Positions 61,868 to 64,000 of a stretch of DNA of 64,000 bases are shown one piece after another. Position numbers and translations under genes: made by a program. Below the pieces are notes generated by a model. That model was not told the origin of the DNA, ran no database searches, and saw nothing but the letters and a program-made list of their open reading frames with translations. Origin of the DNA: Spirochaetales bacterium (GTDB taxonomy: Bacteria; Spirochaetota; Spirochaetia; DAHUYW01); NCBI GenBank assembly GCA_027306915.1, contig DAHUYW010000004.1, positions 1 through 64,000 on the forward strand. The letters are read 5' to 3'. Numbering within the stretch: the stretch's first letter is position 1; each line of letters opens with the position of its first letter.

Positions 61868-62761
61868 ATGTACAAAAAGCTTTCTTTCAAGCTCTTGCTC
61901 CTACTGCTGCCTGCGCTGATATTCTTTACCGCGTTCATTGCCTATCCCCTCGCGACCGCCTTTCGCACGAGCCTGCTTAGCTGGAACGGGCTTGCAAAGC
62001 CGGTTTGGGTGGGCTTCCACAATTGGCTCCAGCAGATCGGAAGCCCCGGGCTCTACCAGTCGCTCTTCCTCACGGCCTTGGTAATGGCCTTGAGCTGGAT
62101 CATCCAGACCCCCTTGAGTCTTGCCTTGGGGCTCTTCCTCGCCCGCGAGGGGCGTACCCGTACGGTCCTGAGCGTATTCTATTTCGCGCCGCTCCTTTTC
62201 TCCGCTGCGGCCCTCGGCATCGCCTGGGGCTACATCTTGAATCCCAACTTCGGCCTCGTGCAGGCCATTGCCCAGCGGTTCTTCGGTGCCCACGCAGAGA
62301 TCGACCTTCTGGGCAACACCCACGTGGTGATCTATTCCCTCATCGGGATCATCGCCTGGGAGTTCGTCCCCTTTCACACCCTGCTCTATCAGTCCGGCTC
62401 CCGCGCTATTCCCCTCTCACTGTACGAGGCGGCCGATCTCGACGGCGCCACCGGTTGGCAGAAGCTCGTGCGGATCACCCTGCCCCAGCTTCGAAACACG
62501 GTCATCACCTCGACGGTGATCATCCTGACCGGCTCCCTGGCCTATTTTGATATTATCTTTGTGCTCACCGATGGAGGCCCGGGCAATGCGTCACGAGTCC
62601 TCGCGCTCGACATGTATCAGAAAGCCTTCGAAGAGTATCAGCTGGGGCTTGGAGCGACCCTTGCGGTCATCCTGGCTGTCGTGGGCCTTGCGCTCTCGCT
62701 TCTCCTTGTCCGGTGGAGCGGCTTCTCCCGCATGAGAAGTCAGATGGAGGGCGCAACATGA
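61868..62761 (+). CDS. Sugar ABC transporter permease (MalF-like)
   Basis: A 297-residue CUT1 permease with six hydrophobic segments, starting MYKKLSFKLLLLLLPALIFF. The EAA loop is LYEAADLDGATGWQKLVRITLPQLRNT and the LAYFDIIFVLTDGGPGNASRV motif is that of the first permease subunit. The ATG at 61868 has AGGAG; an in-frame start at 61838 overlaps the hairpin arm region and is unlikely. It overlaps the second permease gene by 4 bases. Confidence 0.94.
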   Translation: MYKKLSFKLLLLLLPALIFFTAFIAYPLATAFRTSLLSWNGLAKPVWVGFHNWLQQIGSPGLYQSLFLTALVMALSWIIQTPLSLALGLFLAREGRTRTVLSVFYFAPLLFSAAALGIAWGYILNPNFGLVQAIAQRFFGAHAEIDLLGNTHVVIYSLIGIIAWEFVPFHTLLYQSGSRAIPLSLYEAADLDGATGWQKLVRITLPQLRNTVITSTVIILTGSLAYFDIIFVLTDGGPGNASRVLALDMYQKAFEEYQLGLGATLAVILAVVGLALSLLLVRWSGFSRMRSQMEGAT

Positions 62762-63687
62762 GCGATTCCGCCGATGGCAGGATCGATAGCCTGGGCGAGG
62801 TAGGGCTCGCGGCCGTTGCCTCGAGCCGGGTCGGCCGCCGGGTACGGCGGACCGCCGCGTCCGCCATCGCGCGACGCTCGCTTCCGGCGCTCTTTGCCAC
62901 AGCCTGGCTCATCCTCGCCTTTTACCCGGTCTTCTACATCCTGTTCTCGAGCTTCCACCGCCGGAATGGATTCCTCCTCGGCAACGTCTGGCTCCCCCCC
63001 CTTCACCCGACCGCGGGCAACTATGGAGCGGTCTTGAGGGCGGGCTTCGTCCACTACTTCCTCAACAGCGCATTCGTAAGCGTCCTGAGCGTCGTGCTCA
63101 TCGTGGCCTTCTCGCTTGCCGCGAGCTACGTCCTCGTGAAGGTGACCTCCCGCATCTCCCGGCTCATCTTCAATATCCTTCTCATCGCCCTCGCGATTCC
63201 TCTGCAGTCGCTGATCATCCCGATCTACACGATGATCTACCACCTCGGGCTCTACAACACCTACGTCGGGCTGATCCTCCCTTCGATAGCCTTCGGCCTG
63301 CCGCTCACCATCCTCATCCTCGTGAACTTCTTGCGGGACATTCCCAACGAGCTCTTCGAGGCGATGCAGCTCGACGGGGTGGAAGAATACGGGATGCTCG
63401 TGCGGTTGATCGTTCCCATGAGCGTTCCCGCCCTGGTCGCGGTCGCGATCTACCAATTCATCGGAGTATGGAACAACTTTATCTTTCCCCTCGTCCTCAC
63501 CGAGTCAGCCTCCATGCGGCTTCTCCCGCTGGCGGTCGTTTCCTTCGAGGGGCAGCATTCGATCGATGTCCCTGCGGTTATGGCCACCGTCGTGCTCTCC
63601 GCCCTCCCCTTGATAATCGCCTACGTCGCGGCGCGCCGCTCGCTCCTTCGCGCGCTCGCGTCCGGGTTCGCCGGCGGAAGCAGGTGA
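62758..63687 (+). CDS. Sugar ABC transporter permease (MalG-like)
   Basis: A 309-residue CUT1 permease. A 45-residue basic cytoplasmic tail (SRVGRRVRRTAASAIARRS) precedes six hydrophobic segments. The EAA loop is ELFEAMQLDGVEEYGMLVRLIVPMSVPA, with Met in place of the second Ala, and FIGVWNNFIFPLVLTES is the late motif. It starts in an ATGA overlap with the previous gene. No ATPase gene follows; a GH3 gene does, 87 bases later, after a weak 6-bp hairpin (63732-63749). Confidence 0.94.
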   Translation: MSDSADGRIDSLGEVGLAAVASSRVGRRVRRTAASAIARRSLPALFATAWLILAFYPVFYILFSSFHRRNGFLLGNVWLPPLHPTAGNYGAVLRAGFVHYFLNSAFVSVLSVVLIVAFSLAASYVLVKVTSRISRLIFNILLIALAIPLQSLIIPIYTMIYHLGLYNTYVGLILPSIAFGLPLTILILVNFLRDIPNELFEAMQLDGVEEYGMLVRLIVPMSVPALVAVAIYQFIGVWNNFIFPLVLTESASMRLLPLAVVSFEGQHSIDVPAVMATVVLSALPLIIAYVAARRSLLRALASGFAGGSR

Positions 63688-63774
63688 TGCGCCTTCCCTA
63701 CCCCCGGGGAGAAGCGATGGTCCCTCTCCCTGCGCGGCGTGCTCCGCGCGCAATCTACAACAAGAGGTAAAGAT

Positions 63775-64000
63775 ATGTCAGAACACGCAGAACGGGCCGA
63801 GAGCCTGCTCGGGAAGATGAGGCTGAGCGAAAAGGTCGCCCAGCTGTACGCAGTTTGGCTGCGAATCGAGGAAGATGGCTCCTTCGCCTTTCGGGGAGTA
63901 AGCGATGGCTTCATTGAGGCTGACACCGCCGATCCTCGCGAGATCGTGAAGGACGGGATAGGACAGATCACCCGCCCCCTGGGCACGCGGGCGATCGACG
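63775..64000 (+). CDS. N-terminal part of a GH3 family glycosidase (runs off the window)
   Basis: The first 75 codons of a GH3-type enzyme (beta-glucosidase or beta-xylosidase group). The start ATG at 63775 has AAGAGG upstream. The opening ERAESLLGKMRLSEKVAQLYAVWL is the characteristic N-terminus of the family (helix followed by the LxEKxxQL pattern), and DGIGQITRPLG fits the next strand. No signal peptide, so it acts in the cytoplasm on imported oligosaccharides. It extends the plus-strand GH4/ABC operon. Confidence 0.85.
   Translation, partial: MSEHAERAESLLGKMRLSEKVAQLYAVWLRIEEDGSFAFRGVSDGFIEADTADPREIVKDGIGQITRPLGTRAID

Overview
The window is GC-rich, gene-dense bacterial DNA, most probably from a free-living, carbohydrate-using member of the Spirochaetota. 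The best evidence is the six-gene mevalonate operon in the order mvaS-fni-mvaA-mvaD-mvaK2-mvaK1, which is the order known from Borrelia. Three sugar-binding proteins also have export signals ending in the FAGG(Q/S)KE pattern typical of spirochaetes. No rRNA, tRNA, CRISPR array, insertion sequence or phage gene was recognised.

Layout. 0-7 kb: start of an unidentified gene, an aldo-keto reductase, an RRM protein with a small basic protein, a mutarotase-like protein, an oversized apolipoprotein N-acyltransferase and a DEAD-box helicase. 7-12 kb: rhamnose catabolism (rhaB, aldolase, rhaA) with a divergent AraC regulator and a decayed MFS gene behind rhaB. 12-19 kb: a DUF434 protein, a YyaL-like protein, then a small HMA-fold protein with a biotin ECF transporter (bioY-ecfA-ecfT), followed by lipA-mrp. 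19-22 kb: periplasmic adaptor, TolC-like channel and TetR, with no inner-membrane pump. 22-30 kb: mnmA and the mevalonate operon. 30-36 kb: an FAD protein, an orphan DNA methyltransferase, VanZ, an A-type Fe-S carrier and a secreted GH5 enzyme. 36-40 kb: ilvY and carbonic anhydrase divergent from a plant-like ilvC, then an MFS protein. 40-46 kb: a sugar ABC importer and a NarL-type two-component pair. 46-52 kb: a membrane protein, a FemAB-like transferase, metG, and a lacI divergent from an aldo-keto reductase. 53-64 kb: two sugar ABC/GH4 operons on either side of an AraC regulator, ending in the start of a GH3 glycosidase.

How it fits together. The right-hand 24 kb is a plant-polysaccharide scavenging region: three importers with binding protein and two permeases each but no ATPase, GH4 and GH3 glycosidases, and AraC and LacI regulators. 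The two AraC/GH4-associated promoter regions share a 42-base block with 21-base-spaced direct repeats, and the second copy precedes what looks like a decayed araC duplicate. All three importer operons have a strong hairpin between the binding-protein gene and the first permease gene.

The most unexpected signal is translational. At least six unrelated genes (araC 11156, yyaL 12922, the HMA-fold gene 14678, the methyltransferase near 32933, the histidine kinase 44245, metG 50462) have a -10 hexamer ending 4 to 7 bases before the start codon and no Shine-Dalgarno sequence. This suggests leaderless mRNAs are common in this organism. Everything here was read by eye; no database search was run.
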